This document shows positions 20,048 to 30,775 of a DNA stretch of 52,462 bases, piece by piece. The DNA is from Trichomonas tenax (lineage: Eukaryota > Parabasalia > Trichomonadida > Trichomonadidae), in contig JALKBU010000274.1 of the NCBI GenBank assembly GCA_023091735.1, forward strand, positions 1-52,462, given 5' to 3'. Position 1 is the stretch's first letter. The number at the start of each line of letters is the position of its first letter. The translations under genes were made by a program, and so were the position numbers. The notes below the pieces were generated by a model. That model saw only the letters and a list, made by a program, of their open reading frames with translations, was not told where the DNA came from and searched no databases.

Positions 20048-23000
20048 CTACCATTCTAGGCATCTATTCACAGCAATTCTCTTTTCTGTGTCCAAGCTTG
20101 CATGCGCTATTTCAAACATCTCCTTAACTTCATCTGTTCTTGAGAGTGTCTTGACGCAGATAGCAGCCTTTTCTCTCATGGTATTGGATAGCTTTGGATC
20201 GATCGAAGCTGTTGACAAAACAGTTAAAAGGCGTTCCATGTTTTCCATATTAATGATCGTTTGATCAAATTGTTCAACTCTTTCGATAAGGAATAAAATA
20301 ACAATCTCACTCTCTTCCATTGTCTTCTCAAGCGGCAATTGATCAAACCAAGTCTGAAGCGTCTCAGTATTGACGGCTTCTTGCAACCCGAATATAGCAG
20401 CCAATGCAACACAAGCTCCATCAATAGCTAAAAGGGCAGTTTCATCTTCTGCATCAACGAAGTGACGAATAAGACCAAGAGCTGCAGATGAAATGGATTG
20501 TAACTGATCTGATAATGTGATCTTATTATAGTTGACAAGATTGGCGAAACATATATAAGCCACTCTGATGACGTTCATTCTGTTCACTGAAGCATTCTCG
20601 AAAATCATACTGACAAGTTGAGATATTTCTTGAGCAGAAACATTTCTGACACATGCATCATCTGTCCTAAGCATCAATTGGAATATTGGATCATTGATCT
20701 TCGAGAGAGCACTGATGAACTTGAATGTCTCCTCTGGGAAGTTCCTGAAGCAGCATCTAATAGCCAATCCAAGAGAGAATATTAAATCATCTTCATGCAA
20801 ATATTCCTTGGCATTCTCACCATTGCATGTTTCACTCTCATTGTAGTTTAATCTTCTTTGCAGTGACAACTGATAGTGCATTGTACAAATCTCAACAACA
20901 TGTGGAACAATAGAGCTACAGTTATAGCTGCATTGTGTCAAAGCATCGATTGTATCGATCAAAAGTTCAAGCATTATAATTGTAACATTCGGATCTTGGT
21001 CAGTGGCAACAAGTTGAACAACAGTAGATTGAAGGCGTGTTGCAAAGTCAACAATTCCTTCTGAGCTTTCACGAATGAAGTTATCAAGCAAACGGATGAA
21101 GCACCCAACAGCAGCTGTCTGAACCTGTGGGAAGAAGCTGTATGTGCACATCTTGTAACACATATCGCCAATGTTCTGAGAGAATTGGAGTGTTTCGGCT
21201 GGATTTTCTTCTAATATGGCACTCACAGTCATTACAGCTTCCTTGATTGTCTTCATGAATTGTCTATCATAAGTAATATCTGGATTGTGCGTTGAAAGAA
21301 CTTCGCAAACAGATGGTTCACCATGAGCGTCTGTTCTGAAAGGTTTAAGTTCTTGGGAAATAATATCCATCAATATCTCTAAAACACGAGGAACATATGA
21401 TGAAAAGAAGTCTGGAATATAGTATGCAATCTCGCGTATGGCGCTTTGAACTGCATCAAATTCTTCATCGCACATTTGAGACCAATCTTCTTCTAAAATT
21501 GTGTTAAGAAGACCCGCAGCATCCGGAATGAATGTTTCTTTGTCAATGGCTTCACCAATGATTGGATAATTTTGGATGGCCATAGCTCGGAGAGTTGTTG
21601 GAGAGTTTTCGGCAATAATTTCTTTGAGCCAAGAGATAAAGAATGAATAATATTGCGTAAACGATTCTTGAGTGTTCTCTGAAAGATAAGAAACGCATTT
21701 CATTATTAAAATTTGTTGTGGAGGCTCTTGGTCGTTAACAATATCAACAAGCCTGCCCATAAGATCCTGTGAGTAGCGTTCTAATATTTCTGTTGTACAA
21801 TTTTCGCAGAATTTTGATAATGCGATAATTGCAGAGCTTTTTGTGGCTTGAAGTGGTTCATTGACAATTGCTGCAGTAAGTAATTCTATAACATTCTCAT
21901 GATAGCTGTTCTCAAGGTCAGGTGAGAAAGAAGCGGAAGCTTCTGCGAATGTGCTGTAAGCAGCACTTCTTACTGCAGGTGAATCATCTGCAATATGGTT
22001 GAATATGATCGTAGCAATTCCTTCCAACTCATTTTCAAGTGTTTTGTGAAATACATTAATCAATTTTTCGAGAAAAGCCAAACCTGATCTTCGGAATTGC
22101 CACTCTTCACTATTCAGAGCAGCGCTGATGCATCGAACAGACATTGAAGGAAATTGAGTTTTCTGACCAAATATTTGAACAAGGCCTTGAAAAGTGGCGT
22201 CTATTGAGTCAAGAAGACTGTTGTCACAAGCTTCAATGTGATCTATGTAGTCTTCATCGATATTTGCATCAACAGCCGTTAAAAGTGCGGTCAAGACTGT
22301 TTCAAGAAACTGAATGAAAGTAGCACCATTTGCTTTTGCGATATATACGATTATCTCCATTGATATGATTCTATTTCCATTCTGTTGTTCGTGATTTGTT
22401 ATGATACTCGATAATAAATTAATTAGATGTGGCAAATTTTCACCAAAGAATGTTCCGCGTCGTTGTACGAAAGAGGAGAGTCTCTGAAGTGCTTTGTGCA
22501 TGGAAAGAGTCTCAGAGAGTTCGGTTAGCGCGGGCGTGAAAATTCCCGAATATCCTGATAAGTTGATTCGTGGGTGTAATTGCATGATAATCGTGTAAAG
22601 GAGGTTAAGAGCGTATAGAAAGAAGCTCTCAGAGACTTCCTGTTGAATTCCAGCGATTATAATTTGGACCAAATCGTCTGATTCTTTCTCTAAATTATAT
22701 GAAATTGCGCTGCAGATCTGATCAATGCAATTTAGCGATGCAGGAGCAAGTATTGGATGCAAAGATTTAGCAATTACTAGTAAGGAAGGGATGAAATTCA
22801 TCATTCCGTTGTGTCTCATGAACTTGGAAGCAATGCAGGCAGCCAAATACGAAATTATCTCCATGAGATCAACCGTGAATTGCTCATTTTGAAACAGCAA
22901 TATTGTTCGTGTCTGTATTAAATTATTTACAAAAGGGGACAGCTCAGCAAGGTCCTCGTCAGTAATAACTCTGAATATATTGGAAAGTAATGTAGCCGAG

Positions 23001-23167
23001 CATTTCAGAATTAATTTATCTTGGTTTTGTTCAAGAACGATATAATGAAACTGAATAACATGGCCAACATCATCCTCCAGGAGATTTTGATACTCTTGCT
23101 GAGCTGCCACCACGTGGTTTTCATCACGGAGTCTGTTTAGGAGCGACTGGAACTCCCCAGGCTCCAT
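20048..23167 (-). CDS. IPO5: Importin-5 (IPO5/Kap121)-like nuclear import receptor
   Basis: This is a 1039-residue HEAT-repeat receptor, close to the roughly 1100 residues usual for importin-5. It would carry proteins such as ribosomal proteins and histones into the nucleus and release them on Ran-GTP. The best match is in the middle (about 350-600). It runs WQFRRSGLAFLEKL, then IFNHIADDSPAVRSAAYSTFAEASASFSPDLENSY, then SYLSENTQESFTQYYSFFISWLKEI. This follows the order and spacing of the IPO5 repeats ([55 protein letters not shown]). The start ATG at 23167 is followed by the expected helical N terminus. The assignment to IPO5 rather than IPO4 is by eye and fairly likely. Confidence 0.8.
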   Translation of the reverse strand: MEPGEFQSLLNRLRDENHVVAAQQEYQNLLEDDVGHVIQFHYIVLEQNQDKLILKCSATLLSNIFRVITDEDLAELSPFVNNLIQTRTILLFQNEQFTVDLMEIISYLAACIASKFMRHNGMMNFIPSLLVIAKSLHPILAPASLNCIDQICSAISYNLEKESDDLVQIIIAGIQQEVSESFFLYALNLLYTIIMQLHPRINLSGYSGIFTPALTELSETLSMHKALQRLSSFVQRRGTFFGENLPHLINLLSSIITNHEQQNGNRIISMEIIVYIAKANGATFIQFLETVLTALLTAVDANIDEDYIDHIEACDNSLLDSIDATFQGLVQIFGQKTQFPSMSVRCISAALNSEEWQFRRSGLAFLEKLINVFHKTLENELEGIATIIFNHIADDSPAVRSAAYSTFAEASASFSPDLENSYHENVIELLTAAIVNEPLQATKSSAIIALSKFCENCTTEILERYSQDLMGRLVDIVNDQEPPQQILIMKCVSYLSENTQESFTQYYSFFISWLKEIIAENSPTTLRAMAIQNYPIIGEAIDKETFIPDAAGLLNTILEEDWSQMCDEEFDAVQSAIREIAYYIPDFFSSYVPRVLEILMDIISQELKPFRTDAHGEPSVCEVLSTHNPDITYDRQFMKTIKEAVMTVSAILEENPAETLQFSQNIGDMCYKMCTYSFFPQVQTAAVGCFIRLLDNFIRESSEGIVDFATRLQSTVVQLVATDQDPNVTIIMLELLIDTIDALTQCSYNCSSIVPHVVEICTMHYQLSLQRRLNYNESETCNGENAKEYLHEDDLIFSLGLAIRCCFRNFPEETFKFISALSKINDPIFQLMLRTDDACVRNVSAQEISQLVSMIFENASVNRMNVIRVAYICFANLVNYNKITLSDQLQSISSAALGLIRHFVDAEDETALLAIDGACVALAAIFGLQEAVNTETLQTWFDQLPLEKTMEESEIVILFLIERVEQFDQTIINMENMERLLTVLSTASIDPKLSNTMREKAAICVKTLSRTDEVKEMFEIAHASLDTEKRIAVNRCLEW

Positions 23168-24428
23168 TTATTTTGCTGCTATTTTTTTCTTCAAAAGCTT
23201 TACCTTTATCGTCCAATAAAAAAACTGACAAAAACAATCGATACGAATTTTAATCGTTTTCATGTGGACGTTAACTTGTCCGATGCGTTTAATGGCGGCC
23301 GGAGAACGCAATTATGGGGAAAATCTGGGAAAAAATAATAAAAGTTGGTGAATTTTCTTTACACTCATCTTATATCAAATGGTTTGGAGCCTCTCATGCA
23401 TTATTCTCAGTTGCACTGAGGCAAATGGCGGATATCCTATTGGATAATTTCCTTGATTTCTCCACATTTACAACATTTGCATATTTTGAACTTAACATCG
23501 AATTGGATTTGAGTATGCCCTTAGTGTTATATATTTTTCGTCTCAAAAGTTGTTTTCTTATTACACTCAATGAAATTCAGTATTGATTCATTCCTTAATT
23601 TCAAGTTGATGAACTCACACACATTCATATCCATCACTATATGAGAGCTCTATATGTTATCCAAGTGGTACATCTGTTTATTGAATAATTCTATGCCATT
23701 CGCCAATGTTTTCGCTTGCAGAAAGTGTAACAAGAAATGAGATCCAAAAAGCTATATTGGTATAATGAATTCTATTAGGAAATGATGTTCGCGATGAAAT
23801 ATAATGATTTTCAAAAATTGATATTGATCAATGAAATATAAACATTATATAATCTTAAATACACTCATTGTTTTGCATCTATATGGGTAATAGAATATAA
23901 ATATAGAGAGTTTCATGATTTAAATAGATTCTGCTTATTGACGAATTCGAGATTTTGCAAAATGATGTGTTATATCAAAAATATATATACTACATTACTC
24001 AAATACTGAATTGATATCCATCCAATACAGATCTTGCTATGATACATGTCTTTTCCATGCAGAATCGTGTTTTGAAATTCTTAATGTTGCAAAAAGGCAA
24101 TTAAGTTAACAATTCATAGTACATGCAAATTACCATTATGATTTTGGCTACTTAGAGTCGATAATATATCAATCAAAAATTAATTTTAAATTATCTCGGT
24201 GAAAACAATATTAAAGACTTTACAACTTGGAAATATTATAAAACACATTGTATTTTCTTTATGAATATGCGTTGTAGTGTTGAGTTCGCATTTAAATATA
24301 GAGATAATTATCACTTTTCCAAGCCGAGAAAATGAACCTTTTGTTATAAAAATAGAGGGGACTGTCACTTTTCGAAAATAAAACGAAAAATTTCAAAATA
24401 AAAAGTTGTGTTTTTTTAGGTAATTTTC
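23168..24428. other. Divergent promoter interval
   Basis: About 1.26 kb between the minus-strand IPO5-like gene and the plus-strand CC2D2A-like gene. An ATG frame of 90 codons at 23314-23586 is the only notable open frame. It begins in a slightly GC-richer patch, next to a 19-codon ATG frame at 23292 in another phase. I regard both as possible remnants of a gene start rather than genes. No RNA or repeat was seen. Confidence 0.45.
23314..23586 (+). CDS. Possible small protein, low confidence
   Basis: A 90-codon ATG frame with a mixed hydrophobic composition (LFSVALRQMADILLDNFLDF) and no recognisable domain. It stands alone upstream of the CC2D2A-like gene. Its length is barely above what chance gives in this composition, so it may not be a gene. 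Confidence 0.2.
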   Translation: MGKIWEKIIKVGEFSLHSSYIKWFGASHALFSVALRQMADILLDNFLDFSTFTTFAYFELNIELDLSMPLVLYIFRLKSCFLITLNEIQY

Positions 24429-27400
24429 ATGTCCGAACTCGAGGAAAAAGTGCGAAATTATACCAGGCAGCTAGAAGAACTTCGTTCTCAGAGCTGCAAG
24501 CCTTCTGATTCGGACAACTACGGGAAACAAATAGAAAAATTAGTAAATACTGTCGAAAGAGCTTCTACACACTCTGAAATTTACGAAGAAACAGAAGTAC
24601 CTGTTGTAGATGAAGCTTGCTTGAATGAATTCATTGATTCAAGTTTTCAAAAATTAACGACTTCTACAATGGTAGCAACAAATGAGCCAGATCACAACAA
24701 CCAAAATGCGAATTCTGTTACTACAATAGTAACATCTGATGCTAGTAACCAAAATACGTTTGAATCTAATTTGATTCGAAGGGATGATGGCGTTTATGTC
24801 GATAAGAATATAGCAATTAAGGAGGACAACTACAAAAGAATAACAAAACGTTATAAACTTTCTCCAACAGACAGTATTTTTATAGATGATCAATCACAAC
24901 TTCGAATAGATCCAACTTTCGTAAGGCAAACACCACCAAATCTTTATTATAAGTACAAAAAAGGTGATTACATGGATAATATTCCACTATATACCGCTGA
25001 TGAAATTCATACGAGTTTTTCACCTGCGTTTTTTTGGGACCCAACACACGTCAGTATTAACTACATTTTACGTGTTGAAATCAAAAGTATCAATTATCTT
25101 GTTCATAGACTTTCTTCAAATCAATATTTTTACACAAAGAAACTAGAAGCTTTGTTCAAAGAATACGAAGCGCACATGGATAAATCACTCCTCACATACT
25201 ATAAATCACACATAAAAGTTCTCCGAAAATGTTTAAACACAAATCCAGAAAACAAATTAAACATACTTTCAGAAATTATCAACTTTAGAGAGTCTGTCGA
25301 CCAAGAAGAGCAAACAAGTAGAGAATACAAAGATCAATTGATAGTTATTTGGAAAAACCTTCAAGAAATCCGTTCAACAACATATATCGAAACACCAATT
25401 GCTTTAAAGTGGTTTTCACGCAAGCCAACAGACGAAGAAAAGGTTAAAGAACAACAATCACAAGAGAAGATGTTTAGAAAACGTATAAAAGAATTAATCG
25501 AATACAAATTTCTTTTGTCTGGTGAACAACTTGATGAAAATGGATTATATGAAGATCTAATAGCCCACAGGAAGCAATTAGGGCTTCCATTTGCGGGTGA
25601 TATTGAATGGACTCCGAAATTAATTCGAATCAAAACTACAGATGAATCCAAGCTTTCACCTGAAGAAAAAGCACGAATAAGCGAAATGTCTGAAACCTAT
25701 ACTTATGTGAAAGTTATTATTGGAAATCAGACTGCAATCTCTATTGCTTCATCACTCGATCAAGATTTTACTTCAACAATCAATTTTGGCTGCAAATTTG
25801 TTATCACTCGCATTCCCAAATATGTCAAAATTGAACTCTGGGAACAAAGCACCAAAGGTGTATTTAAAGTCTGCGATGCATCGCTGCCAGTCTTCAATGG
25901 AGAACCTGCAAAATATAATGATTATCACTTCACATCAGACACTCCATTACCCAATGGATTGCTTGTTGAAGGCGAAATATTAGGCGCGGCATTCATATGC
26001 ACAAATCCAAATGCTTCTATTACACGTGTGAGGCAGAATAAACCTCATCAAAAGGCGCAATTGCAAGTATCACTATCTGGAATCCCAGATAGACAAAGAA
26101 CATTTATTTCAAAAGCTCAAAACATTGATCCAAATGATCCAGCAATTATTGAAGCACTTTCTTTCAACCCAGATCCAAATGACAATAAAGACAGAGACAT
26201 GAGAAGATTCAAGTTAGACACAGCAAAGAACATTACGATGCTTGCATCTATGGCACCATCATTAATATTCAAGAATCCAATTGACTTGAAAGAGAAGAAG
26301 AAAAATGAAAATGAAATGCCACCACTTGATGAGATTATTACAGAAGTACACTCCGAGACACCTATATCACTGATGACACGATTGTGGAATTTCTTCTTCA
26401 GAAAAAGAAGACCTTTATTCACATATGAGACAGAGCAAATGGAGGAGCCAAATCAGTTGTTTATCAGGATATCATCAATCATGCATCCTCCGCAAAGAAC
26501 ATCCATGTGCCTCGTATCTGAAGATCTCAAAGACAAAGGCTATGAAAGCGAGAAAACGAAGAAGCCAAGAATATCACTGTTAGCTATTTGTGGCGACAAA
26601 ATATTCGAGTCAAATCCATCAAAGATTCATGCTGATAGATGGGATTGTGAATTTGAATTCGATATCAGCGAATTTGAAGACTTCCCAAACCTGAATTTAA
26701 CTTTAAACTTCTTCGATAATGTGAAATACAATTTCCCGCAGTTAGGAATGAGAGCAGAATCTCATTACCTTGGACAAATCAATTTACCTCTTACATCTCT
26801 TAAAGACAATAACTGGAAGGTTGGAGGAACTTATATTGTTAATTGTCCTGTGAAGAACTTAGCAAACACATTAGATAAGGCAATGATTGTGAAATTAGGT
26901 GTCGGCGTCAATAGATTTTCTAGTATGGATGCTCCACAAGAAAGTTTACAGTTGGAAATTAATGGATCACCATTGTGCAACTTTATTTACAAATTGAAGC
27001 TTCCTGAAACAGTGAAGAATGTCTTTTCTGCTTTGCGCTTTGTATCAATGTTTCAAACAGTACCACATACGCAGGGATATATTGCTGGACCTGAAGAATT
27101 CTTGAATAACTGTATGGGCTCATCAATCGAACACTCTCTTTGCTTGAGTTGTTATTTACTGACACTTGGATTTATGCCAACAATTATTATTGGAACAGAC
27201 ATTTTTGATGGAAACTGCACTTACGTACATATTCAGTATAAAGGTGAATCCATGTTCCTTGATGCCTGCAAGAACAAACGCTACAAGAACTTCCCATTCC
27301 ATTTGTGTAAGGCTATTGTTACTCAGGACTTCGTTTACCTTCCGCTCACAGAGCAATTTAACTTTGAATTCAATGATCCAATGAAGTGGAAAGTTTTCGG

Positions 27401-27869
27401 TCAGGCAATCAGAAAACCAGATTTAGTTGAACACGAGTATTACAAATGTGAAGTAGATACAACAGAAATGGCTTCGTCGATTCTAAAGGCAATTAATGAT
27501 ATGATCAAGTCAACAGCTACAAGGAAAATACCTTGGAGTAAAACAATTTCGAGCAGCCTAGAAAAAATTATAGATACATGCGAAGCAGAGTGTCAAAGTG
27601 GGCAACTACCACAAGATGTTGAACTATCCTGCGGTGATATTCCGATTAGAGCAATAGGAGCACCTTTCATTAATTACTTTTCTGAGAAGAATGATAATTT
27701 AGAGAATTTCATCGAATTGATTTGCGGCACAGTTTCTAATCAGCACTTTTATGATATGGAAGGCGACAACATAATCAGTGCTTTATCAATCAAAGTGTTC
27801 CCACACGTGAATGGTTTCCATGCAGTTTGGGTTTTTCTTGCTTCAATACAGAAATTAGTTACAGATTAG
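24429..27869 (+). CDS. CC2D2A: CC2D2A-like ciliary transition-zone protein
   Basis: This is an 1146-residue protein, shorter than the roughly 1600 of animal CC2D2A. Residues about 1-35 are a short coiled coil. C2-like beta regions lie at about 425-520 and 675-800. The C-terminal part (about 885-1000) is a transglutaminase-like fold. It runs AGPEEFLNNCMGSSIEHSLCL, then LLTLGFMPTIIIGTDIFDG, then YVHIQYKG and MFLDACKN, followed by PMKWKVF, in the same order as in CC2D2A. In that fold the usual catalytic cysteine position in GDCxDHA reads GSSIEHS, so the enzyme centre is lost, as expected for this family. CC2D2A belongs to the MKS module that gates the base of cilia, which fits a flagellate. The start ATG at 24429 follows a TTTTC leader. 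Confidence 0.8.
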   Translation: MSELEEKVRNYTRQLEELRSQSCKPSDSDNYGKQIEKLVNTVERASTHSEIYEETEVPVVDEACLNEFIDSSFQKLTTSTMVATNEPDHNNQNANSVTTIVTSDASNQNTFESNLIRRDDGVYVDKNIAIKEDNYKRITKRYKLSPTDSIFIDDQSQLRIDPTFVRQTPPNLYYKYKKGDYMDNIPLYTADEIHTSFSPAFFWDPTHVSINYILRVEIKSINYLVHRLSSNQYFYTKKLEALFKEYEAHMDKSLLTYYKSHIKVLRKCLNTNPENKLNILSEIINFRESVDQEEQTSREYKDQLIVIWKNLQEIRSTTYIETPIALKWFSRKPTDEEKVKEQQSQEKMFRKRIKELIEYKFLLSGEQLDENGLYEDLIAHRKQLGLPFAGDIEWTPKLIRIKTTDESKLSPEEKARISEMSETYTYVKVIIGNQTAISIASSLDQDFTSTINFGCKFVITRIPKYVKIELWEQSTKGVFKVCDASLPVFNGEPAKYNDYHFTSDTPLPNGLLVEGEILGAAFICTNPNASITRVRQNKPHQKAQLQVSLSGIPDRQRTFISKAQNIDPNDPAIIEALSFNPDPNDNKDRDMRRFKLDTAKNITMLASMAPSLIFKNPIDLKEKKKNENEMPPLDEIITEVHSETPISLMTRLWNFFFRKRRPLFTYETEQMEEPNQLFIRISSIMHPPQRTSMCLVSEDLKDKGYESEKTKKPRISLLAICGDKIFESNPSKIHADRWDCEFEFDISEFEDFPNLNLTLNFFDNVKYNFPQLGMRAESHYLGQINLPLTSLKDNNWKVGGTYIVNCPVKNLANTLDKAMIVKLGVGVNRFSSMDAPQESLQLEINGSPLCNFIYKLKLPETVKNVFSALRFVSMFQTVPHTQGYIAGPEEFLNNCMGSSIEHSLCLSCYLLTLGFMPTIIIGTDIFDGNCTYVHIQYKGESMFLDACKNKRYKNFPFHLCKAIVTQDFVYLPLTEQFNFEFNDPMKWKVFGQAIRKPDLVEHEYYKCEVDTTEMASSILKAINDMIKSTATRKIPWSKTISSSLEKIIDTCEAECQSGQLPQDVELSCGDIPIRAIGAPFINYFSEKNDNLENFIELICGTVSNQHFYDMEGDNIISALSIKVFPHVNGFHAVWVFLASIQKLVTD

Positions 27870-28215
27870 AATTTGTTTATTTATTATTTCATTATATTTG
27901 TTTTGTATGTTATTTAATAAAATTTGATATTAATTACTAAATGCCTACTCAGATTAATACTGCCAGCTAATGAATATCATTTTAAAAATCAAATTCTCTA
28001 ATTTATATCATCAGCAAATGCAACATGAAAATGTTTGTTTTGATATGAATAATTTCAAGCAAATCTTGTTGAAAAACTAGCATCGTACGCTGATTTTTGA
28101 TAAAAAAAATTAATTAAAAAAATATTATTATTTTGAACAGATGTTATGTGTGAAATAAAATACAGCTAAATAATAACATTAATTACATATGATTTAGAAT
28201 ATTAATTACAAATTC
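27870..28215. other. Convergent 3' spacer
   Basis: About 350 AT-rich bases between the converging CC2D2A-like and CLP1 genes. TAAT/AATAAA-like sequences that could serve 3' ends are abundant; nothing else was seen. Confidence 0.5.
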
Positions 28216-29406
28216 TTATTTGATAATATACTTGATTGATCCAATAACGAACTGGACATCATTTGGAAATGCTTGCTTTGGCTTAAGAACTTCGATGTTA
28301 TCTTCATTCTCAATTTTTGTTATTGTTAAATATCCAAGAACATTTTGTTTCCAAAGTTCATTTGAAACATGTGGTCTCTGAACAATGGCAACAATACTGT
28401 ATAGTAAGCTGCTTGTAACTTGGATTTCTTCAGGATCTCTTTTATCAACTTTATAAACTCTGAAGTTATCTTTGTCTGTGAATCTGTATGTCATTGAAAC
28501 CAAGTCAGCGCTATCATCACCATCGAAATAGCGCTTGATATCCAAATTCTTCATTGCACTTTTAATTGCAATTTCATCATCGTGTGCTGCGCCAAGTGCC
28601 GGCATTCCCCATACATTGAGACGTGGGAATGAACGCTTAAATGTGTCCACAAGTCTATCATCGCCAACACAAAGAAGCTGATCAACTTCAAAATCTTTAA
28701 TTGCTTGTGCAATGCCAGGAAGAGCGTTTTGGTTGGATACCGGTGGTAAATCTATAACAACACCACCGTCAACTTGAGCAATTGCTGTTCTTCTTAATTT
28801 AACATAAGTTGCTAACTCGTGTACGAGATCAACATAGCGATCTTTGTGCTCAGCATCTATTGTTGAGTGGCCAAAGAAGTAACAAAGTGGATTTTCTATC
28901 TTAAATCCTGTGTTATCGATTGGTTTTGCAACAGGAAGAGCGCCAATAGATCCAGGTGGGCTGAATGGAGCTTGGGCAGGATCCAAGTTAATGTATATTG
29001 GAACAGGCTTCTCACGAACAGTTGGTGAAACTTGCAAAAATGAATAATTGATAATTGTCTGTGCAATTGTTGTTTTTCCAACGTTTGGAGGTCCGCATAT
29101 AGCAACTACATGTTTTTGGTTGCATAAATCATAAAGAGGAACGTTTTCTTGGGTCGGAGGTCTTTTTGCTGCGTAATAACGAGGAGATTTTCCTATGAGT
29201 TTAAGCGTGTAGCTGTCCTTGAATGACATTAGAGTGAAATCTTTGTCCCTAAACACGACCTGTTGGTTGTCGGGAAGCTGCCATCCGTTGTAGAGAACAG
29301 AGCCGCTGTCCACGGACACAGTAATGCTTTGCCCTGGTGTCAGAGTGAAGCGGGCCTCGCTATCACTGTCAAATCTAACACGAATTGGGTCTGCTGGCGC
29401 TTGCAT
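28216..29406 (-). CDS. CLP1: CLP1-like polynucleotide kinase / mRNA cleavage factor subunit
   Basis: This is a 396-residue protein of normal CLP1 length. The N-terminal beta domain is at about 10-77. A P-loop NTPase domain follows, with Walker A GPPNVGKTT at 105-113, then PIYINLDPAQAPFSPPGSIGALPV, which matches the CLP1 segment ELDVGQGSVSIPGTMGAL, and LCYFFGHSTIDAEHKDRY. A C-terminal beta domain follows with VQRP and LGYLTI segments. CLP1 is a 5'-hydroxyl polyribonucleotide kinase in animals and a structural ATP-binding subunit of the pre-mRNA 3'-end factor (CF II/CF IA); it also joins the tRNA-splicing endonuclease. The Walker lysine is present, so ATP binding is likely; whether kinase activity is kept cannot be told. 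The ATG at 29406 is the only plausible start. Confidence 0.9.
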   Translation of the reverse strand: MQAPADPIRVRFDSDSEARFTLTPGQSITVSVDSGSVLYNGWQLPDNQQVVFRDKDFTLMSFKDSYTLKLIGKSPRYYAAKRPPTQENVPLYDLCNQKHVVAICGPPNVGKTTIAQTIINYSFLQVSPTVREKPVPIYINLDPAQAPFSPPGSIGALPVAKPIDNTGFKIENPLCYFFGHSTIDAEHKDRYVDLVHELATYVKLRRTAIAQVDGGVVIDLPPVSNQNALPGIAQAIKDFEVDQLLCVGDDRLVDTFKRSFPRLNVWGMPALGAAHDDEIAIKSAMKNLDIKRYFDGDDSADLVSMTYRFTDKDNFRVYKVDKRDPEEIQVTSSLLYSIVAIVQRPHVSNELWKQNVLGYLTITKIENEDNIEVLKPKQAFPNDVQFVIGSIKYIIK

Positions 29407-29933
29407 AGGTTTATTATTTAGGGTCTGCCAAAATAAATCGGGGTCTTAATATATATTTTATATAATGGTGTGCCTTCGAATAAAAGGAGGCAATTTTTCC
29501 TCCTCGGATATGAAAAGTTAACTTTAAAATTATCAATTGCATTTCCAACACCTAGAGAAACTAGTGATGCAACATTTACAGCACATTAAATGATAACATG
29601 ATTAAAATGAACCTCCAGTTTATTCAAAAAATGAATTTTTTCAATTTTCATTATCATTTCTTGTATGCACCTCAAGAAATATTAATAGGCCCTTTCTGGA
29701 ATCATTTTGAATTCATAAGACTGTATTTTAGCTCAGCACCCTGTCAACAGTTCTAAATGTCAGAAACATGTTTGATGACATGCATAAAAAATTCAACTTA
29801 TAGGCATCGAATCAGATATTATACTTAAACTAATTTCTTGTGATCGTCAGTTTGATATAAGAAAATCTATCAATCTCGAGATAAAGTTGGAAATTAGCAT
29901 TTGATTTTTTTTCAAATAAATACAAAACAAATT
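29407..29933. other. AT-rich intergenic interval
   Basis: About 530 bases holding the CLP1 promoter and the 3' flank of the UBX-like gene. No gene, RNA or repeat was seen. Confidence 0.5.
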
Positions 29934-30755
29934 TTATTCTTCAAGCACTTTGAACAATGTCCTTCCTTTAATACCTTGCTCGCATAAGATTTCGTCACGT
30001 TTTAATTCTTGGTTCATTCCGAAAACAATCTTGAAACTTTTCATTGTGTCATCTTTTTCATACATGATATTTTGACTTTCAACAATTGTAAATATGATCG
30101 AAGCATTTTGTGAAGTGTCACATTTGCGTGTGATTCTGACGTTATTTGGTAGCAAAATTGCCATTGGTGTGCCATTCTCTGGTTCTGGAGGTAAATTTTC
30201 TGCTTTTTCGATATTTTCTTTCTTCACTTGATTTAAGTGTGACTGTGCCAATTGATCCGCATAATTCTTTTTCATTGCTTCTAGCTTAGCTTGCTGCTCT
30301 TCTTTTTGCTTTTGAAGCTGTTCTTTTTCTAATTCTGTGTATTGAGACTCTTGCGTTTTTGAAAGCATTTGACTTACTTCATTTTCGTCATCTTCATTCC
30401 AAACATATGTTTTTGGAGCAGCTTCCTTTTTATATTGAGTAACAGCTTCTTGTTCTATATCTGCAGAGTTAATGTTGTATTTGTTTTCGCAAAATGCTGA
30501 AGGATTATAACGATATTCTGTAAAATCTTTTTGAGTTTTGGATTTAATTCTTTTCGATTCTTCAATGATCTTATCGAGTTCTTCTTGTTCAGGATTTTTC
30601 TTTTCTGTATCTTTTAAGTACTTTAGCGGTGCTAATCCTGCATCAATCAGAAAATTGCAGCATTTGTTGAAATCTTCTTCGGGCATATTCATCATAACAG
30701 CAGTTTGGATATTGGCGGCCCTGAATGCATCGGCCCATTGCCACCTGTCTGTCAT
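29934..30755 (-). CDS. Probable UBX-domain protein
   Basis: This is a protein of about 273 residues. The first 45 residues form a small helical domain (WADAFRAANIQTAV...FLIDAGLAPLKYL). A charged, Q/E/K-rich coiled coil follows at about 135-185. The C-terminal 80 residues have a beta-grasp pattern starting PENGTPMAILLPNNVRITRKC and ending LCEQGIKGRTLFKVLEE, which resembles a UBX domain. Such proteins bind p97/Cdc48 and help extract ubiquitinated proteins. I assign it with moderate confidence only; another ubiquitin-like fold is possible. An upstream TTG at 30779 extends the open frame, but the first ATG is at 30753-30755 and is preceded by two TCATTTTT initiator-like sequences, which supports this start. 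Confidence 0.5.
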   Translation of the reverse strand: MTDRWQWADAFRAANIQTAVMMNMPEEDFNKCCNFLIDAGLAPLKYLKDTEKKNPEQEELDKIIEESKRIKSKTQKDFTEYRYNPSAFCENKYNINSADIEQEAVTQYKKEAAPKTYVWNEDDENEVSQMLSKTQESQYTELEKEQLQKQKEEQQAKLEAMKKNYADQLAQSHLNQVKKENIEKAENLPPEPENGTPMAILLPNNVRITRKCDTSQNASIIFTIVESQNIMYEKDDTMKSFKIVFGMNQELKRDEILCEQGIKGRTLFKVLEE

Positions 30756-30775
30756 GAAAAATGAAAAAATGAACT
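30756..30775 (-). promoter_or_regulatory. Initiator-like TCA motif pair
   Basis: On the minus strand TTCATTTTTTCATTTTTC lies directly before the ATG at 30755. It fits the trichomonad initiator consensus TCA-pyrimidine-T/A, with transcription starting at the A within about 20 bases of the ATG. The A of the first TCA is about 15 bases upstream of the ATG. It supports the choice of start. Confidence 0.5.
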
